From contig NZ_FTPD01000006.1 in assembly GCF_900156895.1 (NCBI RefSeq), forward strand, positions 1 through 64,000: 64,000 nucleotides of DNA. The letters run 5' to 3'. Position numbers and translations under genes: made by a program. Shown piece after piece: positions 56,582 to 63,437 of this stretch. The first letter of the stretch is position 1, and each line of letters opens with the position of its first letter. This stretch comes from Mesorhizobium prunaredense. GTDB taxonomy: Bacteria > Pseudomonadota > Alphaproteobacteria > Rhizobiales > Rhizobiaceae. The notes beneath the pieces were generated by a model, which was not told the origin of the DNA, did no database searches, and saw only the letters and a program-made list of their open reading frames with translations.

Positions 56582-56910
56582 CGACATCGGCACTATCGAA
56601 CCCCGTAGGTTCTCAGTCGATCTGCACCGATAGAATGGAACATAGAGTAGATGGGACCATGGGTCAAGGTCCGTACCGCGTCTGGGTCAGCACTCCGTAG
56701 CCCATCTATCCCCTGAGTCCTTACCTCAGGCCTGTAGTAGTAGCGTCTGTGCCTTCCAACCTCAAGCCTGTCCACTATGGTGGTCGGTATGCCCAGGCAA
56801 GACCATGCGGTGTCTCTTCCAACTATGGCGTTGCCGATGCCGATGATACGACGTGCTCTTCCGGTGTCGTTCCGACCACATTGAACCACCATCTGAACGA
56901 CAAGGTGGGC
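56582..56910. other. Gene-poor gap between convergent genes
   Basis: About 330 bases between the 213-residue gene and the end of the metallopeptidase gene. A minus-strand open frame of 99 codons (56593-56892) has no strong ribosome-binding site or family; I cannot support it as a gene. No transfer RNA or repeat is apparent. Confidence 0.4.
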
Positions 56911-57831
56911 TTAAAACCCGACAACGCGAGAGTGACGACGCCGATAAATGCCCAACGTCAGGCAATCATACGTGTTGGAGAAGGACTCAAAGAAAAATAC
57001 GTGTGGATCTCCGTTATTGTCAGGCAGGATCAGCTCTGCACAGCCCAGAGGCCCTGCTCTTTGAGGGCCACAATATGATGTGATGGCACGGTGTAGTTCG
57101 GCTGGCGTGACGCCTCCAAATGCTGCGGAGAAAGCCGGCGACTCAATCAAATAACGAAAGGGCCGTGAAATACTGAAGGTCCCTGACGGTCGCTTCGGAT
57201 GGGCCCCGATCAAACCGACCATCGGCAAATTGGTGTGGGCACCTTCAACATAGCGCCAGAAGGTGGTGGTGTATGTGTTGCCAAAGTCATCCTTAAGGTC
57301 CCGCACAGCTGAAAGGCTGGGCACCGAATCGTTGGCTGCATGAACAAATCTCTCCTGCAAAAAGAGAAGTTGGCCGGCGGTGTAGTTGGCCTCCGCCTCG
57401 ATCTGAGCGTGACAACCCGGGGTCAGTGACTGTTCGTGATCACCCAACATTAGGTCGGCATGCCAGGGGAGAAGACTATGTCCAATCTCGTGGGCTTCGT
57501 TCCATCGCTGTTTCGCGTCGGGTTGTGACTGATCCAGCAAAATACGTTTGCGGTCCGGCAGATACAGCGCTCGAAGGTCGAACTTTCGCACGGCGTCTAA
57601 CAATAAGGTCGGCCGCTCAATAATTTGGGCACCTGCCACCGAGAGTTTGCTGATCATCTCTCTCAAGAAGCCGTCATTTCGCGAAGAATAGTAGCCGCGA
57701 TCTAACCGCAGAAGCTCGCGAACGTCTTCCAGTTGTAGCGGGGGCTCGGGATTGCCGAGCCCCCGAAGCACCTTCCGGACTTGCGTTTCGATATCAGCAG
57801 CCGTCGGGCGGCTCAAAAGAATGTTCCGCAC
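56911..57831 (-). CDS. ImmA/IrrE-type metallopeptidase
   Basis: A 306-residue protein with the zinc motif HEIGHSLLPWH at residues 114-124 and a likely third ligand in IEAEANYTAGQLLF about 30 residues later, the ImmA/IrrE arrangement. In known cases these peptidases cleave or inactivate an XRE-type repressor, releasing genes of mobile or defence elements. The adjacent upstream gene encodes just such a regulator, ten bases away on the same strand. The C-terminal half (FRYLIESPAFSAAFGGVTPA) has no family I know and may be the sensing part. Confidence 0.85.
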   Translation of the reverse strand: MRNILLSRPTAADIETQVRKVLRGLGNPEPPLQLEDVRELLRLDRGYYSSRNDGFLREMISKLSVAGAQIIERPTLLLDAVRKFDLRALYLPDRKRILLDQSQPDAKQRWNEAHEIGHSLLPWHADLMLGDHEQSLTPGCHAQIEAEANYTAGQLLFLQERFVHAANDSVPSLSAVRDLKDDFGNTYTTTFWRYVEGAHTNLPMVGLIGAHPKRPSGTFSISRPFRYLIESPAFSAAFGGVTPAELHRAITSYCGPQRAGPLGCAELILPDNNGDPHVFFFESFSNTYDCLTLGIYRRRHSRVVGF

Positions 57832-57841
57832 GACGGTGTTC

Positions 57842-58330
57842 CTATTGTCTGGCCAAGAACGCTATAAACTCTTCGAGTGCTCGCTTTTCCTCTTTGGAGA
57901 GGCTTTGTACCGACTCGCCAGAGCGCGCTGCAAATCGCAAAGCGTGTTCGTGTATGCCATTATCGCGCGCTGTAGAGTTACCGGAGAGCTGCAGGAGCGC
58001 CTTGTTAGGCAAGCCGAAGGTTGTAGCGATCTGATAGACTGTGCGTGGTTCGGGTCGGAAATGAGCGTCGCGCTCGATATTCATGACCTCAACGATGTCG
58101 ATGCTTGCCTTTTCCGCAAGCATTTCCATGCTGAGCCCACGCTTTCGACGCAGATACTCGACGAGCGAACCGAACGCGATCCGCGGCTGGATATCGGACT
58201 GGGAAGACGCTCGCTGATCAGCGGCATCCACCGGAGATGGGTCCCTTGCAAGCAAGCCAGCAGCGATCTCCAAATCGCCTTCTAGCTCGGCCTTGCGTTC
58301 GAACCACTCCCTCGTGATGGCGAGTTTCAT
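57842..58330 (-). CDS. XRE-family transcriptional regulator
   Basis: A 162-residue protein with a helix-turn-helix domain at about residues 53-112 (FGSLVEYLRRKRGLSMEMLA, IDIVEVMNIERD). A long N-terminal arm (residues 1-50, WFERKAELEGDLEIAAGLLA) precedes it, and a short C-terminal helix ends in LSKEEKRALEEFIAFLARQ. It sits between the GNAT gene and the ImmA/IrrE peptidase gene. The pair regulator plus peptidase is a known switch in mobile elements. The likely binding sites are in the divergent region at 59.2 kb. Confidence 0.85.
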   Translation of the reverse strand: MKLAITREWFERKAELEGDLEIAAGLLARDPSPVDAADQRASSQSDIQPRIAFGSLVEYLRRKRGLSMEMLAEKASIDIVEVMNIERDAHFRPEPRTVYQIATTFGLPNKALLQLSGNSTARDNGIHEHALRFAARSGESVQSLSKEEKRALEEFIAFLARQ

Positions 58331-58337
58331 GGTTTTC

Positions 58338-58952
58338 CTAACTTGAGAACAACGCCGCGTGCTCTGACGTCATCTCGAAATATCTGAGGTTTTCTTTTGT
58401 GCCGTCGATTCCAAGGTCGCTCATCCCGCAGGCTCTTTCATAAAAGCCTGCAGATTGAGGCAAGGAATGCAGGCCAATACGGCCCCGAAATCCTTCCTCT
58501 TGGCTGACCTCGATCGCAGCGCGAATCATCACTACACCCACCCCACCAAAGCGGGGCTGGGGGACGACAGTTGAACGGTTCCAAGGTGCGGTCTCAACAT
58601 AGTCGACATAAGCGAGATGCTTGCCCACTTGTTCCGGCAGACGACAAACGTTCTTCGCGGTGTTGATCTGCATCAACCCTTGGGTGCGGCCCTCGCAAAC
58701 GAGTGCCAATGTCCGGAAAGCAAGAAGTCCATTGATTCGATCCATCTTGGCACGCCAATTCCAGTGCCAGCTTTGTGGCCAATCCTGCCGAGGTTGGCCT
58801 TGGCCGATAAGCTGCTGAACGCGCTTAAAAAGGATTGGCATCCATTCGGTTTCCACGCAGCGCAAATGCGACTCATCAATTGTTTCGATGAGTTCTGCTG
58901 CCACGACTTGGCCGGTCTGCTTATCCTTCAGAAAGACGGAATGCGATGTCAC
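58338..58952 (-). CDS. GNAT-family acetyltransferase (possible toxin)
   Basis: A 204-residue GNAT-like protein. The acetyl-CoA pyrophosphate loop appears as PRFGGVGVVMIRAAIEVSQE, around residue 130, a variant of the usual R/Q-x-x-G-x-G/A, followed by the strand GRIGLHSLPQSAGFYERACG that forms the conserved second half. It is five bases downstream of a ribbon-helix-helix gene. RHH plus GNAT is the classic layout of AtaT/TacT-type toxin-antitoxin pairs that acetylate aminoacyl-tRNA, although this GNAT is longer (204 versus about 170) than typical toxins. A housekeeping acetyltransferase is the alternative. Confidence 0.7.
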   Translation of the reverse strand: MTSHSVFLKDKQTGQVVAAELIETIDESHLRCVETEWMPILFKRVQQLIGQGQPRQDWPQSWHWNWRAKMDRINGLLAFRTLALVCEGRTQGLMQINTAKNVCRLPEQVGKHLAYVDYVETAPWNRSTVVPQPRFGGVGVVMIRAAIEVSQEEGFRGRIGLHSLPQSAGFYERACGMSDLGIDGTKENLRYFEMTSEHAALFSS

Positions 58953-58957
58953 GGGTG

Positions 58958-59164
58958 TTACAGCACCATTAGCTCGGCCTTTTCTTTCGTCGCATCGTCC
59001 TCAAAAAACAGCTTTCCGCCCTGCTCCAGGCGAACATCAACCAGTTGATAGAGTTTGAGCGCCTGACGAAGAACGGCGGTTTTGGTCAAATCTTTTTTGC
59101 CAGACAGCTTCTCAAGCGCCTGCATCTCGGCATCGGTCAGATTCAGCGTCATTGTTTTTTTCAT
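58958..59164 (-). CDS. Ribbon-helix-helix protein (antitoxin-like)
   Basis: A 68-residue protein whose first part, MTLNLTDAEMQALEKLSGKK, and following DLTKTAVLRQALKLYQLVD form a ribbon-helix-helix DNA-binding domain. The C-terminal tail EQGGKLFFEDDATKEKAELM could be the toxin-binding part. The ATG at 59164 has AAGGAGAC in front; an open extension to 59221 overlaps the promoter. It is the first gene of the leftward operon and likely autoregulates through the divergent region. Confidence 0.8.
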   Translation of the reverse strand: MKKTMTLNLTDAEMQALEKLSGKKDLTKTAVLRQALKLYQLVDVRLEQGGKLFFEDDATKEKAELMVL

Positions 59165-59192
59165 ATCGTCTCCTTCTCGTTCAGGGCGCGAC

Positions 59193-59221
59193 AATCTACG
59201 GCGTCGACTGGAAAAAGTCAA
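59193..59221 (-). promoter_or_regulatory. Candidate sigma-70-type promoter of the leftward operon
   Basis: On the minus strand TTGACT and TAGATT are separated by 17 bases, about 30 bases upstream of the RHH start. The match to the -35/-10 consensus is good. Confidence 0.55.
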
Positions 59222-59241
59222 CTAAAAATATATACCCCGCA

Positions 59242-59274
59242 GCTATTGCATAGCCAAAAAATAGCTACTAGTTA
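59242..59274 (+). promoter_or_regulatory. Operator-like inverted repeat overlapping a promoter of the ubiquitin-like operon
   Basis: GCTAT-TGC-ATAGC (59242-59254) overlaps a TTGCAT (-35-like, 59246-59251) that is 17 bases from TAGTTA (-10-like, 59269-59274), with a further ATAGCT at 59261. The start of the ubiquitin-like gene follows about 50 bases later. The arrangement suggests repression by the RHH or XRE protein encoded next door. Confidence 0.4.
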
Positions 59275-59325
59275 TGTATTCGGTGTTGAGCGATCGCCGC
59301 CATCACCGGCAACGGAGCATAAAAA

Positions 59326-60195
59326 ATGACTGACCAAATTACCCTGACTCCCCCTCATGCCGGCCACGGCCAGTTTGAGGTCGCTATCAACGATTCGGTT
59401 CACGCCTTTCCTGACCCAATCGTCACAGGCGAGCAAATCTTGCAAGCCGTAAGACTTTTCCCCACTGACGAGTATCTCGTTTTTCAAAAACTCGAAGACG
59501 GTCAACTCGAAGAAATCCGCCTCGACGAAAGTGTCGATCTTCGTCGTGCGGGACGGGAGCGTTTCATCACTTTCAAGAGTGACCGCTCCTTCCGCTTCAC
59601 GTTGGACGGTCGCCGTTTTGAGTGGGGCCTTCCTTTCATTACCGGACTCCAACTGAAACGGCTGGCCGGGGTAGATCCTGCCACCTATGGCGTTTGGCTG
59701 GCACAACGCGTCGGGGACGACCGGCTTATCGGCAACAACGAGGAGATCGACCTGCAGGCCGATGGCGTCGAACGGTTTTTCACAGGGATCGACACCACAA
59801 CCGAGGGTTCTGAAGGCCTGATATTGCCGCCTGAAGATCGGGAATATCTCGAGACTCATGGGATCGCGTTCGAGGAGAAGGCAGCAGGTGCTGTCAAGGC
59901 GGTCGTTCTGAAGGGTCTTAACCTGCCGAGCGGCCGGTTTGACATAGGTGCCGCAGATATACTGGTACTATTGCCGGCATCATATCCAGACAGCGCGCCG
60001 GACATGTTTTACCTGATGCCTTGGGTTCGTTTAGTCAAAGGTAATCGCTATCCCCAAGCTGCCGACCAACCCTACGCGTTTGGCGGTCAAACGTGGCAGC
60101 GTTGGTCGCGTCATAATCCCGCGTGGCGCCCAGGCATCGACGGCATCTGGACCATGCTGCGTCGCATCGAACGCGCGTTGGAGATTGCAGCGTGA
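59326..60195 (+). CDS. Double ubiquitin-like plus E2-like fusion protein
   Basis: A 289-residue protein. Residues 17-84 and 88-155 form two beta-grasp (ubiquitin-like) repeats of the bacterial multi-ubiquitin type (FEVAINDSVHAFPDP, FRFTLDGRRFEWGLP). Residues 165-285 resemble the prokaryotic E2 family E, with DILVLLPASYPDSAPDMFYL and TWQRWSRHNPAWRPGIDGI. No cysteine occurs anywhere, so the thioester chemistry of a normal E2 is not possible in this chain. No Gly-Gly ends either beta-grasp unit. The ATG has GGAGCATAAAAA before it. The next gene overlaps by a GTGA. It is probably the substrate, modifier or scaffold of a ubiquitin-like system; the role is inference. Confidence 0.85.
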   Translation: MTDQITLTPPHAGHGQFEVAINDSVHAFPDPIVTGEQILQAVRLFPTDEYLVFQKLEDGQLEEIRLDESVDLRRAGRERFITFKSDRSFRFTLDGRRFEWGLPFITGLQLKRLAGVDPATYGVWLAQRVGDDRLIGNNEEIDLQADGVERFFTGIDTTTEGSEGLILPPEDREYLETHGIAFEEKAAGAVKAVVLKGLNLPSGRFDIGAADILVLLPASYPDSAPDMFYLMPWVRLVKGNRYPQAADQPYAFGGQTWQRWSRHNPAWRPGIDGIWTMLRRIERALEIAA

Positions 60196-61604
60196 CCACG
60201 TCCGATATGACAATCCAGGAGAAGCATTTACGCCTTCTCCAAACCGAACTGCTTCGCCCCGACGGGGCGGAGCATGCGGCATATATTCTCTGCGGGCTCT
60301 CGCGAATTGAGAGAGACCCTTTCAGCGGCGAGGAACGAATCCGACTATTGGTGAAAGACGTCCTGCCGGTCGAGCCAGAAGAGATAACTTCGGCGGACGA
60401 GCGTCACATTTCCTGGCGTACAGATCGCTTTGTGAAACTGCTCGGCCAAGCCGAGCGCACAGGCCTCTATGTTGGTATCGCTCATTCGCATCCTTGCGGT
60501 CCTTCGAAATTCTCTTCGCAGGATGATCTCAACGAAGCCGAACTCGTTAGGTTGGCACAGAATCGCAACGGAAACGCTGCCCTGGTACCGAGCGTGTTGT
60601 TTTCAGGTGAAGGTGCAATCATAGGGAGGGTCTGGACATCTCCCAATAGGTTCATCGATTTCGGGGCCATTAGAACCGTCAGTTCGGCCTGGAACATCAT
60701 TCGACCCGCCGAAACAGAGCAGACCGGTCATCCGGCGCTTTCACGCCAAGTATTGGCATTGGGATCGGTCTTCAATCAGACGATGAAGGGCTTACGGATC
60801 GGTGTCGTTGGTGCCGGAGGAACGGGCAGTCCACTGATTCAGCAGCTTGGGAGAATGGGCGTTGGGTACTTGGCGGTATTTGACCCAGACACGGTAGAAG
60901 AATCGAATCTCAACCGACTCTACGGGGCCACCCATGCCGATGCACGGGATAATCGGCGCAAGGTAGACGTTGCCAGGCGCGAGGTCGAACGGATGGGGCT
61001 TGGAACGCAGGTTGCCACCTTCGATGCCTGGATCGGCGTCCCCGAATGTCGCGACGCCTTGAAGTCGATGGATCTCATTTTCGGCTGCACCGACGACCAT
61101 GACGGGCGCGCTCTCCTGAGTAGACTAGCTTACTATTATCTGATCCCGGTCATCGACTTGGGCCTCGCCCTTCGCGTGTCGGAACGTCACGGCGAAAATA
61201 TCCTAGAGGCCGATGGCCGTGTCACTGTTTTAGAGCCTGGCGCGTCTTGTCTCGTCTGTCGCAGGATCGTTAATCCAGCCGTTGCGGCCGAAGAGGCATT
61301 GAAACGAGCCGATCCCGAAGAGTACGAACGGCGGAAGTCTGAAGCATATGTTCGGGGTGAAGGAAATCCAGCGCCAGCCGTCGTCTCATTCACGACCTCT
61401 GTCGCGACGATGGCGATCGAAGAGATGATCCAGAGGTTTCAGCGGTTTCGTGGATCGAGCGGAATGATCGCAAACAGGGTCCGTAAGTTCGGACAAGTTG
61501 AAGACTTCCGACCCGGCGCCGCGGCAGAGCCTTGCCGTGTTTGCGCCAACGATCGCATCCACGGGGTCGGCGATGTTACGCCTTTTCTTGGAAGGATCGG
61601 CTGA
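60192..61604 (+). CDS. JAB-E1 fusion (deubiquitinase-like plus ubiquitin-activating-like)
   Basis: A 470-residue two-domain protein. Residues 25-150 form a JAB/MPN metallopeptidase with the zinc motif H98-x-H100-x7-S108-x2-D111 intact (GIAHSHPCGPSKFSSQDD). Residues 195-450 are a ThiF/E1 adenylation domain: nucleotide loop GVVGAGGTGSPLIQQL, EESNLNRLYG, and FGCTDDHDGR with the Asp for Mg-ATP. Two C-x2-C pairs (353/356, 448/451) would hold the structural zinc as in MoeB. It begins at a GTG that overlaps the previous stop. Such fusions in one chain are known from comparative genomics of bacterial ubiquitin-like operons. It would both adenylate the modifier and process it. Confidence 0.9.
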   Translation: MTTSDMTIQEKHLRLLQTELLRPDGAEHAAYILCGLSRIERDPFSGEERIRLLVKDVLPVEPEEITSADERHISWRTDRFVKLLGQAERTGLYVGIAHSHPCGPSKFSSQDDLNEAELVRLAQNRNGNAALVPSVLFSGEGAIIGRVWTSPNRFIDFGAIRTVSSAWNIIRPAETEQTGHPALSRQVLALGSVFNQTMKGLRIGVVGAGGTGSPLIQQLGRMGVGYLAVFDPDTVEESNLNRLYGATHADARDNRRKVDVARREVERMGLGTQVATFDAWIGVPECRDALKSMDLIFGCTDDHDGRALLSRLAYYYLIPVIDLGLALRVSERHGENILEADGRVTVLEPGASCLVCRRIVNPAVAAEEALKRADPEEYERRKSEAYVRGEGNPAPAVVSFTTSVATMAIEEMIQRFQRFRGSSGMIANRVRKFGQVEDFRPGAAAEPCRVCANDRIHGVGDVTPFLGRIG

Positions 61605-61605
61605 C

Positions 61606-61977
61606 GTGATCGCAAGAATTCTCTGCAACATTTTGGCCTGGGCGGGAGCTATTCAACGCCCTGACTTCCTAGCGCGCCGGTCGACAGACATGCCCTCACC
61701 CGATGCGTTGACACCTGGCATATTGTTCATCGTCGGTCCTAAGAGAATCCCCAAGTGGGTTACGGCTCAATGTCCTTCCGGCTGTGGTACGTCCCTTCTG
61801 CTCTCGTTGAGTCAAAGCCGAAGACCTAGATGGTCCGTCGTTTTAGATTGGATGGGCCGGCCAACTTTGGCGCCATCTGTCCGCCGAACAGATGGCTGCC
61901 GATGCCATTTCTGGTTGCGGAAAGGGGCCGTAGAGTGGTGCGCCGACAGTGGCCACCCAGAGGCCAAGCGCGAATAA
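61606..61977 (+). CDS. DUF6527-like cysteine protein of the ubiquitin-like operon
   Basis: A 123-residue protein with a conserved core, LTPGILFIVGPKRIPKWVTA then CPSGCG, RRPRWSVVLDWMGRPTLAPS and GCRCHFWLRKGAVEWC. The two clusters of cysteines (C-x3-C and C-x-C-H, then a final C) suggest a zinc ribbon. From memory it resembles DUF6527 proteins found beside bacterial ubiquitin-like cassettes. The GTG start at 61606 is one base after the JAB-E1 stop; an ATG at 61690 would give a shorter form. Its activity is unknown; an accessory ligase or target adaptor role is inference. Confidence 0.7.
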   Translation: MIARILCNILAWAGAIQRPDFLARRSTDMPSPDALTPGILFIVGPKRIPKWVTAQCPSGCGTSLLLSLSQSRRPRWSVVLDWMGRPTLAPSVRRTDGCRCHFWLRKGAVEWCADSGHPEAKRE

Positions 61978-62068
61978 CTTCATAACTCAGTTGACGAGAA
62001 CGTCTTTCCAAAAAATATCGCTTTCCTCTTGACTCGGTCCTGCTAACAATCACGTTGATTCGGCAGGG
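61978..62068. other. Short gap between two operons
   Basis: 91 bases between the ubiquitin-like operon and the next gene. It contains AT-rich sequence (AAAAAATATCGC, TCTTGACTCGG) that could be a promoter for the downstream genes. No terminator hairpin is obvious. Confidence 0.35.
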
Positions 62069-62410
62069 ATGGGGCAAGGTATGTTTGCGGCGATGCCATC
62101 GGAAAATCTCAGGCGTCTTGAGTTCTTCCGGCTCGCACTCCTTCTCATTGACCGGGGTAATAGCGACCTGCCACCCCGGCTCTCAGAACATTTTGACTGT
62201 GTACTTCATCAGGCACGGGCACTTTACGCGGACCCGAAAAGCATCTCACCAGAAGTCATTCCTCAAGCAGTACACTTGGCCAACGACTTCCACATTATTT
62301 CTGGTCTCAGAGATGCGCTGGACGGAGTCGATAGAATTGGTGACGTAAGCCCCGAAATCGCGCATAAAGTGCTCCTAAGCTTGGAACCGGCCATTGCATC
62401 CGCGGACTGA
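62069..62410 (+). CDS. Small helical protein of the defence-like operon
   Basis: A protein of about 113 residues, predicted helical and soluble, with LRRLEFFRLALLLIDRGNSD, EHFDCVLHQARALYADPKSI, EVIPQAVHLANDFHIISGLR and IAHKVLLSLEPAIASAD. I do not recognise the family. The start is at 62069 or an internal ATG at 62081. Its end overlaps the metalloprotease gene by 17 bases, so the two are coupled. Small helical partners of this kind often act as immunity or adaptor proteins, but that is only analogy. Confidence 0.6.
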   Translation: MGQGMFAAMPSENLRRLEFFRLALLLIDRGNSDLPPRLSEHFDCVLHQARALYADPKSISPEVIPQAVHLANDFHIISGLRDALDGVDRIGDVSPEIAHKVLLSLEPAIASAD

Positions 62411-63437
62411 CCTTAGTCTACTTCTTGAAAGCCTCTCGCAGCTCTCAAAGACGCCCTATTTCAATAAGGCGCTGGAAGCGCACACACGTGCACTCATAGA
62501 CACCGTGGATCATGTCCTCACCGTATCGCCTTCATATGACGACGAGATCGTTCGCTCATTCTCTGAGAAAGCCTGGATCACCCATCGTTATCTGCAAGGA
62601 TCGACGACAAAAGAGCTACCGTACGAAATCGAATATTGCATGCGATTCGCTATCGCGGACTGGTTGCCGGAGAAATGCCTGGTTACTACGGCGCTAACCG
62701 ATGAAAAGGATTTCCATCTCAAAGTCGGCGATCCGTGGGAATTTGTCGCCAAGGTGCTTACGCGATATGGGCATCCGCTTCCCGATAGCCGGCTGATCTT
62801 CATTGGCGTGCCTCGATTATATAAGCACATGCCACTGTTTTGTAGCGCGCTCTACCACGAGCTCGGGCATTTTGTGGACCTAACGCGCAATATTACTGAA
62901 ACCACGATGCTTCTTGAGCCAATCGAAGGAGCTTCAGAGGTCGTACAAGACGTCGTACGCAGGCATCGTTGTGAGCATTTTGCGGACCTCTTCGCAGCTT
63001 GCTATGTTGGATCCGCGATCGCGGATAGTCTGGACGCTGTGCATCCGTTTGGAGAAAGAACGCCTACACATCCGCCAACCACTGAGCGGATCGAGGTAAT
63101 TCGAGGTTTTTTGGCCGACGAACCGTTCGATGAGCTTACGATGTTTCAAGACACGTTGAGCCGTCTAGGAATGCCTAGGCTTGAGCGACGCTTCGTTGTT
63201 CCCGAGATTGAATCGGCATTTGACGACATCCGTCCCTATACCCTCACAGGAGAAGCTGAGCTTCATGGGATTATTCCCGCAGGCTGGTCATACATGGCAA
63301 AGGCCCTGCACGGAGCCGGGGCCCCCTGGACCAGGGGAGCTCAGCGACTGGAAATAATTCGCGTGATCAATGACCTCACGGAAAAGTCCGTCAGAAATTC
63401 TTCGTTGCGACAGCTGTGGTCGAGCGTAAGTGCATGA
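62394..63437 (+). CDS. HExxH zinc metalloprotease-like protein
   Basis: A 347-residue protein with a canonical zinc motif in SALYHELGHFVDLTRNITET (HELGH at residues 155-159) and, about 35 residues later, RCEHFADLFAACYVGSAIAD, whose Glu and Asp can provide the third ligand. Such a motif resembles minigluzincins and related metalloproteases. The N-terminal 120 residues are helical and otherwise unfamiliar. The start is a TTG at 62394 that overlaps the previous gene; no ATG is available near the front. Its stop overlaps the following ATG (ATGA), so translation is coupled to the dCTP-deaminase-like gene. Target unknown. Confidence 0.75.
   Translation: MHPRTDLSLLLESLSQLSKTPYFNKALEAHTRALIDTVDHVLTVSPSYDDEIVRSFSEKAWITHRYLQGSTTKELPYEIEYCMRFAIADWLPEKCLVTTALTDEKDFHLKVGDPWEFVAKVLTRYGHPLPDSRLIFIGVPRLYKHMPLFCSALYHELGHFVDLTRNITETTMLLEPIEGASEVVQDVVRRHRCEHFADLFAACYVGSAIADSLDAVHPFGERTPTHPPTTERIEVIRGFLADEPFDELTMFQDTLSRLGMPRLERRFVVPEIESAFDDIRPYTLTGEAELHGIIPAGWSYMAKALHGAGAPWTRGAQRLEIIRVINDLTEKSVRNSSLRQLWSSVSA

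Noticed and set aside
56593..56892. Minus-strand open frame of 99 codons in the island
   Set aside because: No strong ribosome-binding site, no family, and composition unlike neighbouring genes. Cannot be supported without conservation data.
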